Positions 10,018 to 18,439 of a stretch of DNA of 36,062 nt are shown here, one piece after another. The notes beneath the pieces were generated by a model. The model did no database searches. It worked only from the letters and a program-made list of their open reading frames with translations, and was not told the origin of the DNA. A program made the position numbers and the translations under genes. Source of the DNA: an uncultured Helicobacteraceae bacterium (GTDB lineage Bacteria > Campylobacterota > Campylobacteria > Campylobacterales > Helicobacteraceae); NCBI GenBank assembly GCA_934728205.1, contig CAKVEH010000001.1:1-36062 (forward strand), given 5' to 3'. The first letter of the stretch is position 1; the number at the start of each line of letters is the position of its first letter.

Positions 10018-11745
10018 GTGAAAAAAATAAAAGTTGTTGTTTTGTCATTGTTTATCGCGCTTGGTGGTGTGAGTGCCGAGCCTAATATCAGCCAAAATGA
10101 GCCCCAAGAGCCAAATCAAAACCAAGATAACAAACTTTTTATAAGCGAACAAGATTTAGAAAAAACACTTAAACAAACTTCCCAAGCCCTAGAAGCAAAA
10201 AGCATTAACAATGCGTGGTTTAAACAATACTCCAACATTAAGACATACAATATGCTTGAAAGTGATATTGCCCAAATAGAGCGCAGTATCAAAGAAGCCA
10301 AAGAAAAAAAAGATGTTTCTAAGATTAACCAGCTTAAAGGCACTCTTACTACCATTCAAAAACAACGCGAGATTCTGCGAGTGTATGCGGATAATCCCTA
10401 CGCACAGCTTTTAGAGCCACCAGAAATTAAAGATGAACCACATATCACAAATCCTATACTTATTGTGAGTGGATATTTGTTTATCAAAGAACTCAAAGAA
10501 AACCAACATACCCTTACTCAAAACGAGGAAAGCCTCCAAGAGCTTCTTAATTTGGTTTTATTGGAGTTTGATACACTTTCTTCGCTAAAACTTATCACCA
10601 AAGATGCAAACAAACAAAGAGAATATGAAAATGCAAGCAATGAGATTGAACAAATGATACAATCCTTGCAATCCGCGCAAATGATTTTTAAGACTTCTAA
10701 CACAGTGTATTTTAAAAGTATCGAAGATGTTATTATGCGATTAAATAGCGAGATTAAAGCACAATTTATTAAGATGATTTATATCGGCGTGAGCATCGCC
10801 TTTATCTTTATTATTGCTTTTTTTGTTAAGGTCGCGCTGCGTAAATATATCACAGATTCTAAACGCATTTATACCGCAAGCAAAATCATCAATTTTTTTA
10901 ACCTAAGCCTTGTTGGGCTTATTTTCCTTTTTGCGTATTTGGAGAATGTAACTTATGCTGTGGCAATTGTGGGTTTTGCTTCGGCTGGTTTAGCCATTGC
11001 GATGAAAGACTTGTTTATGAGTTTGCTTGGGTGGTTTGTCATCGTGCTTGGTGGAAGTGTGCATGTGGGAGATAGGGTAAAAGTCATTAAAGATGGGGCA
11101 ATATATGTGGGTGATGTGCTTGATATTTCAGCGTTGCGTATTACTATCTATGAAGATGTAACACTCACTTCATATTTGCAAAATCGCAGAGCAGGGCGCA
11201 TTATCTTTATCCCTAATAATTATATTTTTACCACTTTGCTTGCGAATTACACTCACGCTGGGATTAAGACGGTGTGGGACGGGGTAGATTTTAGCATTAC
11301 TTTTGATAGCAACCATAAAAAAGCCCTAAAAATTGCCACTGAGATTGCCAAAAAATACTCCAAAGGATACACTGAAGTAACTAAAAAACGAATGGAGCAT
11401 ATTAAAGATAGATTCTCATTGCGTAATATGAATCTAGAAGCACGGGCATATTGTATGATAGAGCCAAATGGCATACGAATTTCACTCTGGTATCAGGCGA
11501 ACGCATATTCCACGCTTGGCATTAGAAGCGCGATTTCGACAGAAGTTATCGAGGCGATTTTACAAGAAGATGACATTCATATCGCTTACCCAACGACTAA
11601 AGTCGTGCCCACAGGAAGCGATGGACGAGGGAACAAACCTTTTTATGAGCCACTTAATCTTAGTGAGGCAAAAAAGAAACGCAAAAGAGGTGCGCCTGAG
11701 CCTATCGATGAAAAAAAAGATGATAGCTCGATTTATGGAGTGTAG
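10018..11745 (+). CDS. MscS-family mechanosensitive channel with large N-terminal periplasmic domain
   Basis: A GTG at 10018 starts a signal peptide (about 1-20, ending VSAEP). Residues 40-245 are a charged, coiled-coil-like domain expected in the periplasm. Three membrane helices follow at about 252-275, 290-308 and 313-346. The last is the MscS pore helix pattern (GLAIAMKDLFMSLLGWFVIVLGG), followed by the beta-domain start VGDRVKV and a cytoplasmic vestibule to residue 575. MscS channels release solutes under low-osmolarity shock. At 575 residues it is twice the size of E. coli MscS because of the added periplasmic part. The ribosome site is weak, so coupling to aroB (22 bases upstream) is likely. 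The slot equals HP0284 in H. pylori. Confidence 0.88.
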   Translation: MKKIKVVVLSLFIALGGVSAEPNISQNEPQEPNQNQDNKLFISEQDLEKTLKQTSQALEAKSINNAWFKQYSNIKTYNMLESDIAQIERSIKEAKEKKDVSKINQLKGTLTTIQKQREILRVYADNPYAQLLEPPEIKDEPHITNPILIVSGYLFIKELKENQHTLTQNEESLQELLNLVLLEFDTLSSLKLITKDANKQREYENASNEIEQMIQSLQSAQMIFKTSNTVYFKSIEDVIMRLNSEIKAQFIKMIYIGVSIAFIFIIAFFVKVALRKYITDSKRIYTASKIINFFNLSLVGLIFLFAYLENVTYAVAIVGFASAGLAIAMKDLFMSLLGWFVIVLGGSVHVGDRVKVIKDGAIYVGDVLDISALRITIYEDVTLTSYLQNRRAGRIIFIPNNYIFTTLLANYTHAGIKTVWDGVDFSITFDSNHKKALKIATEIAKKYSKGYTEVTKKRMEHIKDRFSLRNMNLEARAYCMIEPNGIRISLWYQANAYSTLGIRSAISTEVIEAILQEDDIHIAYPTTKVVPTGSDGRGNKPFYEPLNLSEAKKKRKRGAPEPIDEKKDDSSIYGV

Positions 11746-11793
11746 ATTCCTATTTGCAAAATAAGCAAAACAATAAACGCATATTTAGGATAA

Positions 11794-13095
11794 ATGATGA
11801 AAGTATTTTTTAAAACCTTTGGCTGTCGAAGCAATCTCTTTGACACACAAGTAATGATAGCAAACCTCAAGGAATATGAATGCGTGCAAAGCGAGCAGGA
11901 GGCAGATATTATTGTGATAAATTCTTGCACCGTTACAAATGGTGCTGATGCAGGCGTGCAGGGTTATATCAACAAATTTAAAAACGGAGATAAAAAAATC
12001 TTTTTTACAGGTTGTGGTGTGCAATCAAAAGGACAACCAAATTATGAGCGCAATTTGTTGCAAGGGGTGTTTCCCCATAGTCTTAAGGAGCAAATTAACA
12101 CGTTATTAAGCCAAAAGGAGCGGTTTTTCTACCCAGAGAGTGCTCCTAATCACATTGATTCTACCATTGTGGAATCATTTGTAGGCAAGCAAAGGGCGTT
12201 TATTAAGATTCAAGAAGGCTGTGATTTTGCGTGCAGTTATTGCATTATCCCCAGCGTGAGAGGCAAGGCGCGTAGCTTCCCTAAGCACGCAATCTTAGAG
12301 CAAGTTAGGCGACTTGTGGATTGTGGTGTGAGTGAGGTGATTTTAAGCGGGACAAATGTGGGGAGTTGGGGAAAAGACTTGCAAAAAGAGAATCTTGCCA
12401 CTTTGTTGCGCGAAATTTTTGCTATTTCTGGGCTAAAGCGCGTGCGAATAGGAAGTCTAGAGCCTAGTCAAATAGATAGCGAGTTTTTAGATATAGCGAT
12501 GCACGAGAAGTTAGAGCGACATTTGCATATTGCCTTGCAACACACAAGCGACACAATGCTTGCGATAATGAATCGCAAAAATCGCGTGCAAAGTGATTTG
12601 ACACTTTTTACCCACTTGCAACAAAAAGGCTTTTTTTTGGGCACGGACTTTATAGTCGCTCATCCGGGTGAGAGCAAGGAAGTGTGGGAAGAAGCATTGA
12701 CAAACTTTAAAGTATTTAAACTTACGCATTTGCACCCTTTTATTTATTCGCCTCGCGTAAATACTCCCTCAAGTATGATGAAAAACACCACCAAAGGCGA
12801 TGAAGCAAAGGAGCGATTGCATTTGCTTAAAAATTTGGTAGCACAAGAGAATCTAAAAGCACGACAAAAACTCGCACATTTGCAAACCCCACTCAAAGTT
12901 TTGATAGAATCTAGTCGCAAAGACACACATTTTGACAGCCATTGTGCTAAGGGAGAGAGTTTCGTGGGCTTAGACCAATATTTTAACAAAGTTATTGTTT
13001 CGTGCGACACACCTAAGGCTAGCTTGAAAGTCGGCGATTGGGTGGAAGTCAGAGAATATGAAGTCAGCAAAGAGGGCACTTATGCAAAAATCTAA
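11794..13095 (+). CDS. mtaB: MtaB-type tRNA methylthiotransferase (radical SAM)
   Basis: The 433-residue protein has the two iron-sulfur sites of the MiaB/RimO/MtaB group: C11, C45 and C74 in the UPF0004 domain, and the radical-SAM triad C143, C147, C150 (CDFACSYC). A TRAM-like tail closes the protein (about 370-433). The opening FKTFGCRSN and the motif NSCTVTNGAD point to MtaB, which adds a methylthio group to t6A37 of tRNA, rather than MiaB or RimO. Two ATGs stand in tandem at 11794 and 11797; AGGA lies just upstream of the first. Its 3' end overlaps the next gene by 14 bases. The slot matches HP0285. Confidence 0.88.
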   Translation: MMKVFFKTFGCRSNLFDTQVMIANLKEYECVQSEQEADIIVINSCTVTNGADAGVQGYINKFKNGDKKIFFTGCGVQSKGQPNYERNLLQGVFPHSLKEQINTLLSQKERFFYPESAPNHIDSTIVESFVGKQRAFIKIQEGCDFACSYCIIPSVRGKARSFPKHAILEQVRRLVDCGVSEVILSGTNVGSWGKDLQKENLATLLREIFAISGLKRVRIGSLEPSQIDSEFLDIAMHEKLERHLHIALQHTSDTMLAIMNRKNRVQSDLTLFTHLQQKGFFLGTDFIVAHPGESKEVWEEALTNFKVFKLTHLHPFIYSPRVNTPSSMMKNTTKGDEAKERLHLLKNLVAQENLKARQKLAHLQTPLKVLIESSRKDTHFDSHCAKGESFVGLDQYFNKVIVSCDTPKASLKVGDWVEVREYEVSKEGTYAKI

Positions 13096-14797
13096 GAATC
13101 TTATCGCTTTTATCATTACGCTGTGTGTGATTATACTGCTTATAGTGTTTTGGATTTTTCGAGATGATACGAAGTTGTTAAGTCCTTATGAGTTTGCTCA
13201 AATCATTGAGAGAACTCCGCCATATAAGCTAGTCGTGCAAGATGATATGATGTATTTTAGCGTGGAAAACCAAAACTACAAAGTCGCTAGGGATAGCATT
13301 GATTTGCACACGCTTAATCCAAGAATCGCCGTGAGTGTGAAGCCAAAAAGCGGAGGATTCTTAGATGAGGTTGGGCTTTTTGTGCTTATTTTTATTGGGC
13401 TTGCTGTGATAGTTAAGGCAATTTCAATGCTTTTTGCCCGTCCTCCAAAAGAGCCAATCAAAAGCGCGGATAATGGCATAAATGGGCTTGATATAAACGC
13501 GAATAATTTAAGTGGGACGATTGGGGGGAAAAATCAAAGTATTTTAGATAGTGATTTTTTACAGCCAAAAACCCAAAGTATCGTTACTTTTAAAGATGTG
13601 GCTGGCATTAGCGAAGTCAAAGAGGAGCTTTTAGAAATTATTGATTATCTTAAAAATCCTAAAAAATACCAAGATTTGGGAATCTCTTTGCCAAAAGGTG
13701 TGCTTCTTATCGGACCTCCCGGAGTTGGCAAGACAATGATTGCTAAAGCAGTGGCTGGAGAAGCAGGTGTGCCGTTTTTATATCAAAGTGGCTCAAGTTT
13801 TGTGCAAATTTATGTAGGAATGGGTGCAAAGCGTGTGCGAGAGCTTTTTATGAGGGCAAAAGCAAAAAGCCCTAGCATTGTCTTTATCGATGAGATTGAT
13901 GCGGTCGGCAAAGCGCGTGGAGGGAGCAGAAATGATGAGCGAGAGGCGACACTAAATCAGTTGCTTACCGAAATGGATGGCTTTGAAGATTCTAGTGGTG
14001 TGATAGTCATTGGCGCGACTAATAAAATTGATGTGCTTGATGAGGCACTTTTGCGTCCTGCGCGCTTTGATAGGAGAATCTATGTGGATTTGCCAGATGT
14101 AAGCGAGCGGGAAAAAATCTTTGAAGTGTATTTAAAAAACAAAAAATATGATTTTGATAAAAACGAAGTAGCGCGGTTGTGTGTGGGCTTTAGTGGGGCG
14201 GCTATTGCTGCACTCGTTAATGAAGCTGCGCTAAGTGCATTGCGGCGCGGGAGTTTTGTTATCCAAAAAGAAGATATTTTAAACACCAAAGACAAGGTGC
14301 TCTCAGGTAAGAAAAAAGTGCTAAGCTTTAGCGAGGAGGAAAAAAACATTCTCGCTACTTACCAAAGCGCAAAAGCCATAAGCGCGTATTGGTTAGATAT
14401 TGATTTTGATAAAATTTCGCTCATTAGTGAGAGTTTTAAGCAAATTGATAAAGAGCTTGTAAGCAAGGCAGAAATGAGCAATAAGATTAAGATGTATCTT
14501 TCTGGAAGCGTGGCGGTGGAGATGATATATAACCAAAGTTTTAGCAACGCAAAAGAGGATTTGGATAAAGCAAAAGAAATCGCCTTCCAAATGTGTGAGC
14601 AATATGGAATGGGCAAACACATTATGCCAGAGAGTGGTGATGTAGTGGAGATTTTAGAAGATTCTAAAAAGCAAATGCAAGAATTTTTTGCTAATGCTAA
14701 GCCATTGCTTTCAAAGATTTCAAATATTTTGCTTGCAAACGAAAAACTCCACAAAGAGCAGATTAAAGATTTGCTTGATGAAAACTACTTCGCCTAA
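13082..14797 (+). CDS. FtsH-like AAA ATPase with lost protease motif
   Basis: I start it at the ATG at 13082, which has GAGGG five bases upstream; this overlaps mtaB by 14 bases. The 571-residue protein has FtsH layout: membrane helices at about 7-26 and 97-118, then an AAA module with Walker A GPPGVGKT (211-218), Walker B IVFIDEID (266-273), pore loop IYVG (243-246) and second region of homology ending LRPARFDRR (324-332). Where FtsH has YHEAGHA, this protein reads YQSAKAI (427-433), so both zinc histidines and the catalytic glutamate are gone while flanking FtsH sequence is kept. It should use ATP but not cleave peptides. It occupies the slot of HP0286, annotated as FtsH-like. It may be an unfoldase or membrane-protein chaperone. 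Confidence 0.85.
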   Translation: MQKSKNLIAFIITLCVIILLIVFWIFRDDTKLLSPYEFAQIIERTPPYKLVVQDDMMYFSVENQNYKVARDSIDLHTLNPRIAVSVKPKSGGFLDEVGLFVLIFIGLAVIVKAISMLFARPPKEPIKSADNGINGLDINANNLSGTIGGKNQSILDSDFLQPKTQSIVTFKDVAGISEVKEELLEIIDYLKNPKKYQDLGISLPKGVLLIGPPGVGKTMIAKAVAGEAGVPFLYQSGSSFVQIYVGMGAKRVRELFMRAKAKSPSIVFIDEIDAVGKARGGSRNDEREATLNQLLTEMDGFEDSSGVIVIGATNKIDVLDEALLRPARFDRRIYVDLPDVSEREKIFEVYLKNKKYDFDKNEVARLCVGFSGAAIAALVNEAALSALRRGSFVIQKEDILNTKDKVLSGKKKVLSFSEEEKNILATYQSAKAISAYWLDIDFDKISLISESFKQIDKELVSKAEMSNKIKMYLSGSVAVEMIYNQSFSNAKEDLDKAKEIAFQMCEQYGMGKHIMPESGDVVEILEDSKKQMQEFFANAKPLLSKISNILLANEKLHKEQIKDLLDENYFA

Positions 14798-15173
14798 ATT
14801 CGCCATTAATGATAGGAATCTTGCCTTTGAGCACACCATCGCTTTTGTTGCTGTGCGCTATGAGAGCAATCCTTATGTGTGCATTGGCAGGGATTTTAAT
14901 GTGTTTAGCGAGGCATTAGATTCTATGAATGCTAATAAACGCATTATAAGGTGCATTGGGATTTTTTCACAAAAGACACTTGAATCTTTTATGCAATCTT
15001 TAGCCAACAGGCAAAATATGCTGAATACACTTCAATGTTTGCACGCTAAAAAAGTGGCATTAGAGCTGTTTTTGTGCGATTGTGAGAGTTTTTTATCGCC
15101 AGCTCTTTTGGGATTGCAGGCATATTGCCAGCTATTTTGTTTTAAAGGTGGCGATACAACCACAACTATCTAA
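14778..15173 (+). CDS. Hypothetical 131-residue protein coupled to the FtsH-like gene
   Basis: The ATG at 14778 lies inside the end of the FtsH-like gene, a 20-base overlap, so translation is probably coupled; the local ribosome site is weak. The product is 131 residues with no signal peptide or membrane helix. It is rich in cysteine (six, several in the C-terminal half) and contains a central segment RIIRCIGIFSQKTLESF. I do not recognise the family. The position corresponds to HP0287 in H. pylori, also uncharacterised. It ends the plus-strand operon and meets the MORN-like gene end to end, one base apart. Confidence 0.65.
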   Translation: MKTTSPKFAINDRNLAFEHTIAFVAVRYESNPYVCIGRDFNVFSEALDSMNANKRIIRCIGIFSQKTLESFMQSLANRQNMLNTLQCLHAKKVALELFLCDCESFLSPALLGLQAYCQLFCFKGGDTTTTI

Positions 15174-15174
15174 C

Positions 15175-15756
15175 TTAATTCCTTGCGAGAATCTCTTGCT
15201 CATCTACTTGTTTTCCATTTTCATAGCGAATGGTTTTTTTGAGTTCGCCTAGTGGCGTGTAAAATTTAGAAGTGCCTACTAAAAGGTCATTTTCATATTT
15301 TTCTTCACTTTTTACCGCGCCGTAGTAATAGTATTGTATAAACTCTCCATTTGCTTTGCCGTGGGTGAAGTTAAGCTCTCCTCGCAACTGCCCGTTGCTA
15401 TAAAAGTGCTTTGTAAGTCCGTGTTGCTTGCCATCTAAGAAATGGATTTCCCACGCAAGCTCACCATTGACATAATATATCCGCACCACTTCGCCTATGC
15501 CATTTGTGCTACTATGCTTATTTGTGGAATCTAAAGCCACGCGCAAACTTTTACCTATATCGCCACGATGTGTGCCACTGCTTGCTATGGTAACTTTTTG
15601 TGATTGCTCTTGCTCTTTTAATTGGGTAAAATACATATCATTTGAGGGGATATAGTTCCACGCAGGCGCAGCACTCATATTGTATTGCGTTTGCAAGCAC
15701 GCTACGAATGTCAAAGTAAGGATAAGCACACCACCCCCAATGCACAATCTAACCAT
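15175..15756 (-). CDS. MORN-repeat-like (YwqK-type) putative lipoprotein
   Basis: The 193-residue protein opens with a hydrophobic signal (VLILTLTFVAC), where C20 could be a lipidation site, although the -3 residue F is not ideal. Residues about 85-180 hold repeats of the type G-x-x-x-G-x-x-x-x-Y-x-x-G (YVNGELAWEIHF, YSNGQLRGELNF, YYYGAVKSEEKY), as in the MORN-variant/YwqK group. Such repeats are found in envelope and antitoxin-like proteins; the function here is unknown. AAGGG lies eight bases before the ATG at 15756. It is downstream of the autotransporter on the same strand and has a plausible promoter of its own. Confidence 0.65.
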   Translation of the reverse strand: MVRLCIGGGVLILTLTFVACLQTQYNMSAAPAWNYIPSNDMYFTQLKEQEQSQKVTIASSGTHRGDIGKSLRVALDSTNKHSSTNGIGEVVRIYYVNGELAWEIHFLDGKQHGLTKHFYSNGQLRGELNFTHGKANGEFIQYYYYGAVKSEEKYENDLLVGTSKFYTPLGELKKTIRYENGKQVDEQEILARN

Positions 15757-15790
15757 AACTTAAGCCCTTTGTTCAAAATGTGGCAATATT

Positions 15791-15818
15791 ATCATAAATT
15801 GTGTGAAATATGCGACAA
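15791..15818 (-). promoter_or_regulatory. Possible promoter of the MORN-like gene
   Basis: On the minus strand TTGTCG (15818-15813) and TATGAT (15796-15791) are separated by 16 bases and lie about 35 bases before the start codon. The match is moderate and unsupported by other evidence. Confidence 0.35.
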
Positions 15819-15838
15819 TGCTATCAAAATCATCGCTT

Positions 15839-18364
15839 TTAAAACCATTTTACATATTTTACACTTAGGCTATGAGATGAGCCACCATTGTATGCAAGTC
15901 CATTATAGCTTACGCCAAGTTCGCTCACTCTACTTATTGCGTGTGAAAAGCTCGCATCGACATTGGCATAAAAAAGAGGCAAGTAGATTCTGCTTTCATC
16001 GCTAAATATACCATTTTGGAATTTTAATGTGGGTTTGTTGTTTGGAGAATACCGCCCACCAACAAGAATGGAGTAACGATAAAACTGCCCTATGGCTTTG
16101 TAATATTTCATACTTGCGCTTAGCTGTGGCAAATGCACATTGTGCGTTGGATAGACTTCATTTGCTAGCGCGCCTTTTTCAATCTCAAAGTCAGCAACAC
16201 TCATCAAATCATAGCTTACTCCAATCTCAGGGGCAATGTAACTCATAGAATCAAAGTAATACGCCATTCCCCCTCGCACTGCGCCACCGATATGGTAGGT
16301 AAAGGTGCTCGCATCATAGAGGTTTTTGTTTTCTTTGGCGTTGATTTTAAGATGAGTTAAAGTGCTACGAAGATTGGATTTGAGGTAGAATTGTTTGTTT
16401 TCCTCTGATTTTAGTAGCTTAATGTGTGCCACCCCACCTTGCGCTACATTAGCATTCAAAGTCGCATTAGCGACACTAAGTTGCGATGTTGTGGAATTAT
16501 ACTCATAGCCCAAATACAAAATACCAATACCCAAATGCCCAAAATCACGCTGAACCCCAAAAATAGCTCCTCCAGCGTAAGTGTTAGATTTGGTGTTATT
16601 CACACTAAGATTCCCATATAATCCATAAGGAATGGCAAATGTGCGCTTTTTTTGCCAATTTGAAGTATCGACTTTTTGTGCTAGACTATCTTTATTTGCC
16701 TGCTCTTTGCCCTCTTGCCTCTTTATAGATGTGCGGTAGAAGTGATGATAATTGATAGAATCTAAGATATTTTGAATAATCACAATCCTGCGCGTGTCGT
16801 TCAATTGGATAGATTGCAAGGCACTCGCACCAAAGGAGCTTTGCGCGTTTGCACTCAGGCTAAAGCCATTTCTACCGGGCACATCAAAAATCTCTAAGCC
16901 TTGTGCTGGTGTCAAATGACTAAAGTTTATACTATTCGCAGGCGCATTTAATATGACTTTATTATAGAGATACACACCATCTTTTTTATCCACATTTGCC
17001 CCAAGTGAAACTTTGATAGCACCCGGTTGGATAGTGAGATTCCCCACATTGGCATTCATATAGAGGTGTTCGTCATTCATACCTTGCGTGCTGAAAATAT
17101 GAGTATTCCATATATCATAGTTGTTATGCAAGGTGATACTAAAATCCTCAATGGTAAGGTTAGTGATAGAGCCGTTGATATGAGCGTTTGTGTTGGGGTT
17201 ATACTCGATATTTTGTGAAAGTGTGAGATTGGTGATAGTCCCGCCTGCGTTATTGAGGCGTGATACATTTGTGCTTGCTGTGAGATTGGTGATAGTCCCG
17301 CCGTTGTTGTTAAGATTAGTGATTTTAATGTTATTGATATTTGCCACGGTGCCGCCTGTTATGTTTAGATTATTTAGCGTTTGGTTATTCCCGCTGATAT
17401 TTGCCACGATGCCTGCGCTTACGGTTAGCGTGCCATTTATGGTGTTATTTGAGATATTATCTATCTTGCCTCCACTTACAGTTAGGTTGCTTATGTTGTT
17501 GTTAGTTATATTGCCAACGGTGCCGCCACTCACATTAAAAGTATTGATATTAGACCAGCTAACTGTCCCTATGCTCCCGCTAGTGCTTAGCGTTTGATTG
17601 ACATTTGCTTTATTTATCGTGCCAATAGAGCCTTGATTAGTGATAGATTTTGTGATATTGATATAGTGTGTGTTACTCCCAGCGATAGAGGTGATAGTCC
17701 CACCTGCTTTATTTTGCACTTCTTCTACACTGCCACAGCCCATTGTCCCACAGCTTAGCCCCGAGATATTCCCGCTATTATTTACAGTGCTTAATCCAGC
17801 ATTATTATTTAGCTTAATGCCCTCTCCTAAGATACTCGCGCCAGCATTTAAAAAAACAACGCCAAGGTAGCCACCATTTACATTGAGGCGACCTCGATTG
17901 CTTCCATTGATACTCGCTCCAGCTTCTAGCCTCAAGTTTATAAGCTGTGCACTTCTATCAGAGCCGATATACAGCGAGTTCCCATCGTTACAAAAAGTCC
18001 CACATTGTATCTTGCCACCGCTTTTGACAGTCAAAGTATTTACGATATTTGCCTGCCCTCGAGTTGTATTATAGATAGCTAGGACGGATACTTCGTTATG
18101 CACTTCTAGCATTAGTCGCTGACCTGGCGCGGTGTTAGTATTACTATCACGTATCTCGGTGCGTGAGGCCCTAGTTGTGCTTCCCGTGTCTTGCCAAGTG
18201 CCTCCGCCGTTAGTTAGGATTTGGCTTCGTTGTCCTTGTGTGATTAGAGAGCCTGTGCCTCCAGTCCAAGTATTCGTGCTTGCCTTAGCTAGCATACAAG
18301 CACATATAAGCAGCAGTGCTAAGCGCACTACAATCGCCCTAAAGCCCAAGCTAGCTTGAAGCAA
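15839..18364 (-). CDS. VacA-type autotransporter, phase-variable, OFF in this sequence
   Basis: The 841-residue frame holds a signal-like segment (RLALLLICACMLAKA, about 14-28), a passenger rich in N, T, I and G with beta-helix repeats (about 110-420), a linker, and a C-terminal outer-membrane barrel (about 565-841) ending in aromatic YVKWF. This is type V secretion: the barrel exports the passenger to the cell surface. The frame can start at TTG 18364, but an ATG at 18419, 20 bases after dapD, is followed by seven codons and then 13 Cs. It would join this frame only if the C count were a multiple of three. With 13, it meets TAG at once. The order next to HP0287/HP0288-like genes suggests correspondence to HP0289 (ImaA), which is far longer. 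The passenger cargo function is unknown. Confidence 0.85.
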   Translation of the reverse strand: MLQASLGFRAIVVRLALLLICACMLAKASTNTWTGGTGSLITQGQRSQILTNGGGTWQDTGSTTRASRTEIRDSNTNTAPGQRLMLEVHNEVSVLAIYNTTRGQANIVNTLTVKSGGKIQCGTFCNDGNSLYIGSDRSAQLINLRLEAGASINGSNRGRLNVNGGYLGVVFLNAGASILGEGIKLNNNAGLSTVNNSGNISGLSCGTMGCGSVEEVQNKAGGTITSIAGSNTHYINITKSITNQGSIGTINKANVNQTLSTSGSIGTVSWSNINTFNVSGGTVGNITNNNISNLTVSGGKIDNISNNTINGTLTVSAGIVANISGNNQTLNNLNITGGTVANINNIKITNLNNNGGTITNLTASTNVSRLNNAGGTITNLTLSQNIEYNPNTNAHINGSITNLTIEDFSITLHNNYDIWNTHIFSTQGMNDEHLYMNANVGNLTIQPGAIKVSLGANVDKKDGVYLYNKVILNAPANSINFSHLTPAQGLEIFDVPGRNGFSLSANAQSSFGASALQSIQLNDTRRIVIIQNILDSINYHHFYRTSIKRQEGKEQANKDSLAQKVDTSNWQKKRTFAIPYGLYGNLSVNNTKSNTYAGGAIFGVQRDFGHLGIGILYLGYEYNSTTSQLSVANATLNANVAQGGVAHIKLLKSEENKQFYLKSNLRSTLTHLKINAKENKNLYDASTFTYHIGGAVRGGMAYYFDSMSYIAPEIGVSYDLMSVADFEIEKGALANEVYPTHNVHLPQLSASMKYYKAIGQFYRYSILVGGRYSPNNKPTLKFQNGIFSDESRIYLPLFYANVDASFSHAISRVSELGVSYNGLAYNGGSSHSLSVKYVKWF
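17222..17302. repeat. Direct repeat within the autotransporter passenger
   Basis: A 24-base word beginning TGTGAGATTGGTGATAGT occurs at 17222-17245 and again at 17279-17302, exactly 57 bases (19 codons) apart. It encodes the minus-strand motif GGTITNLT in consecutive beta-helix turns. More diverged copies continue up to about 17530. Confidence 0.75.
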
Positions 18365-18385
18365 TGGGGCAAGTAAATGTCTATC

Positions 18386-18398
18386 GGGGGGGGGGGGG
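18386..18398. repeat. Poly-G/C tract (13 bases), translational phase switch
   Basis: Thirteen consecutive Gs on the plus strand (Cs in the autotransporter's sense). On the minus strand, ATG at 18419 plus six codons leads directly into the tract, and GAT AGA CAT after the tract is in the frame of the autotransporter body. Twelve or fifteen Cs give an open fusion; thirteen gives an immediate TAG and fourteen a stop about 24 codons on. Slipped-strand length change in such tracts is the standard Helicobacter phase-variation mechanism. Confidence 0.85.
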
Positions 18399-18439
18399 TA
18401 AATGCAACAAATCTATCATAAATAACGCTTTGAAAAAAT

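Noticed and set aside
14359..14754. 131-codon minus-strand frame inside the FtsH-like gene
   Set aside because: Antisense shadow of a well-supported coding gene, with serine/leucine-rich composition typical of such shadows.
17190..17597. 135-codon plus-strand frame opposite the autotransporter
   Set aside because: It is the antisense of the repetitive beta-helix; hydrophobic Val/Leu/Pro composition comes from reversed Asn/Thr/Gly codons.
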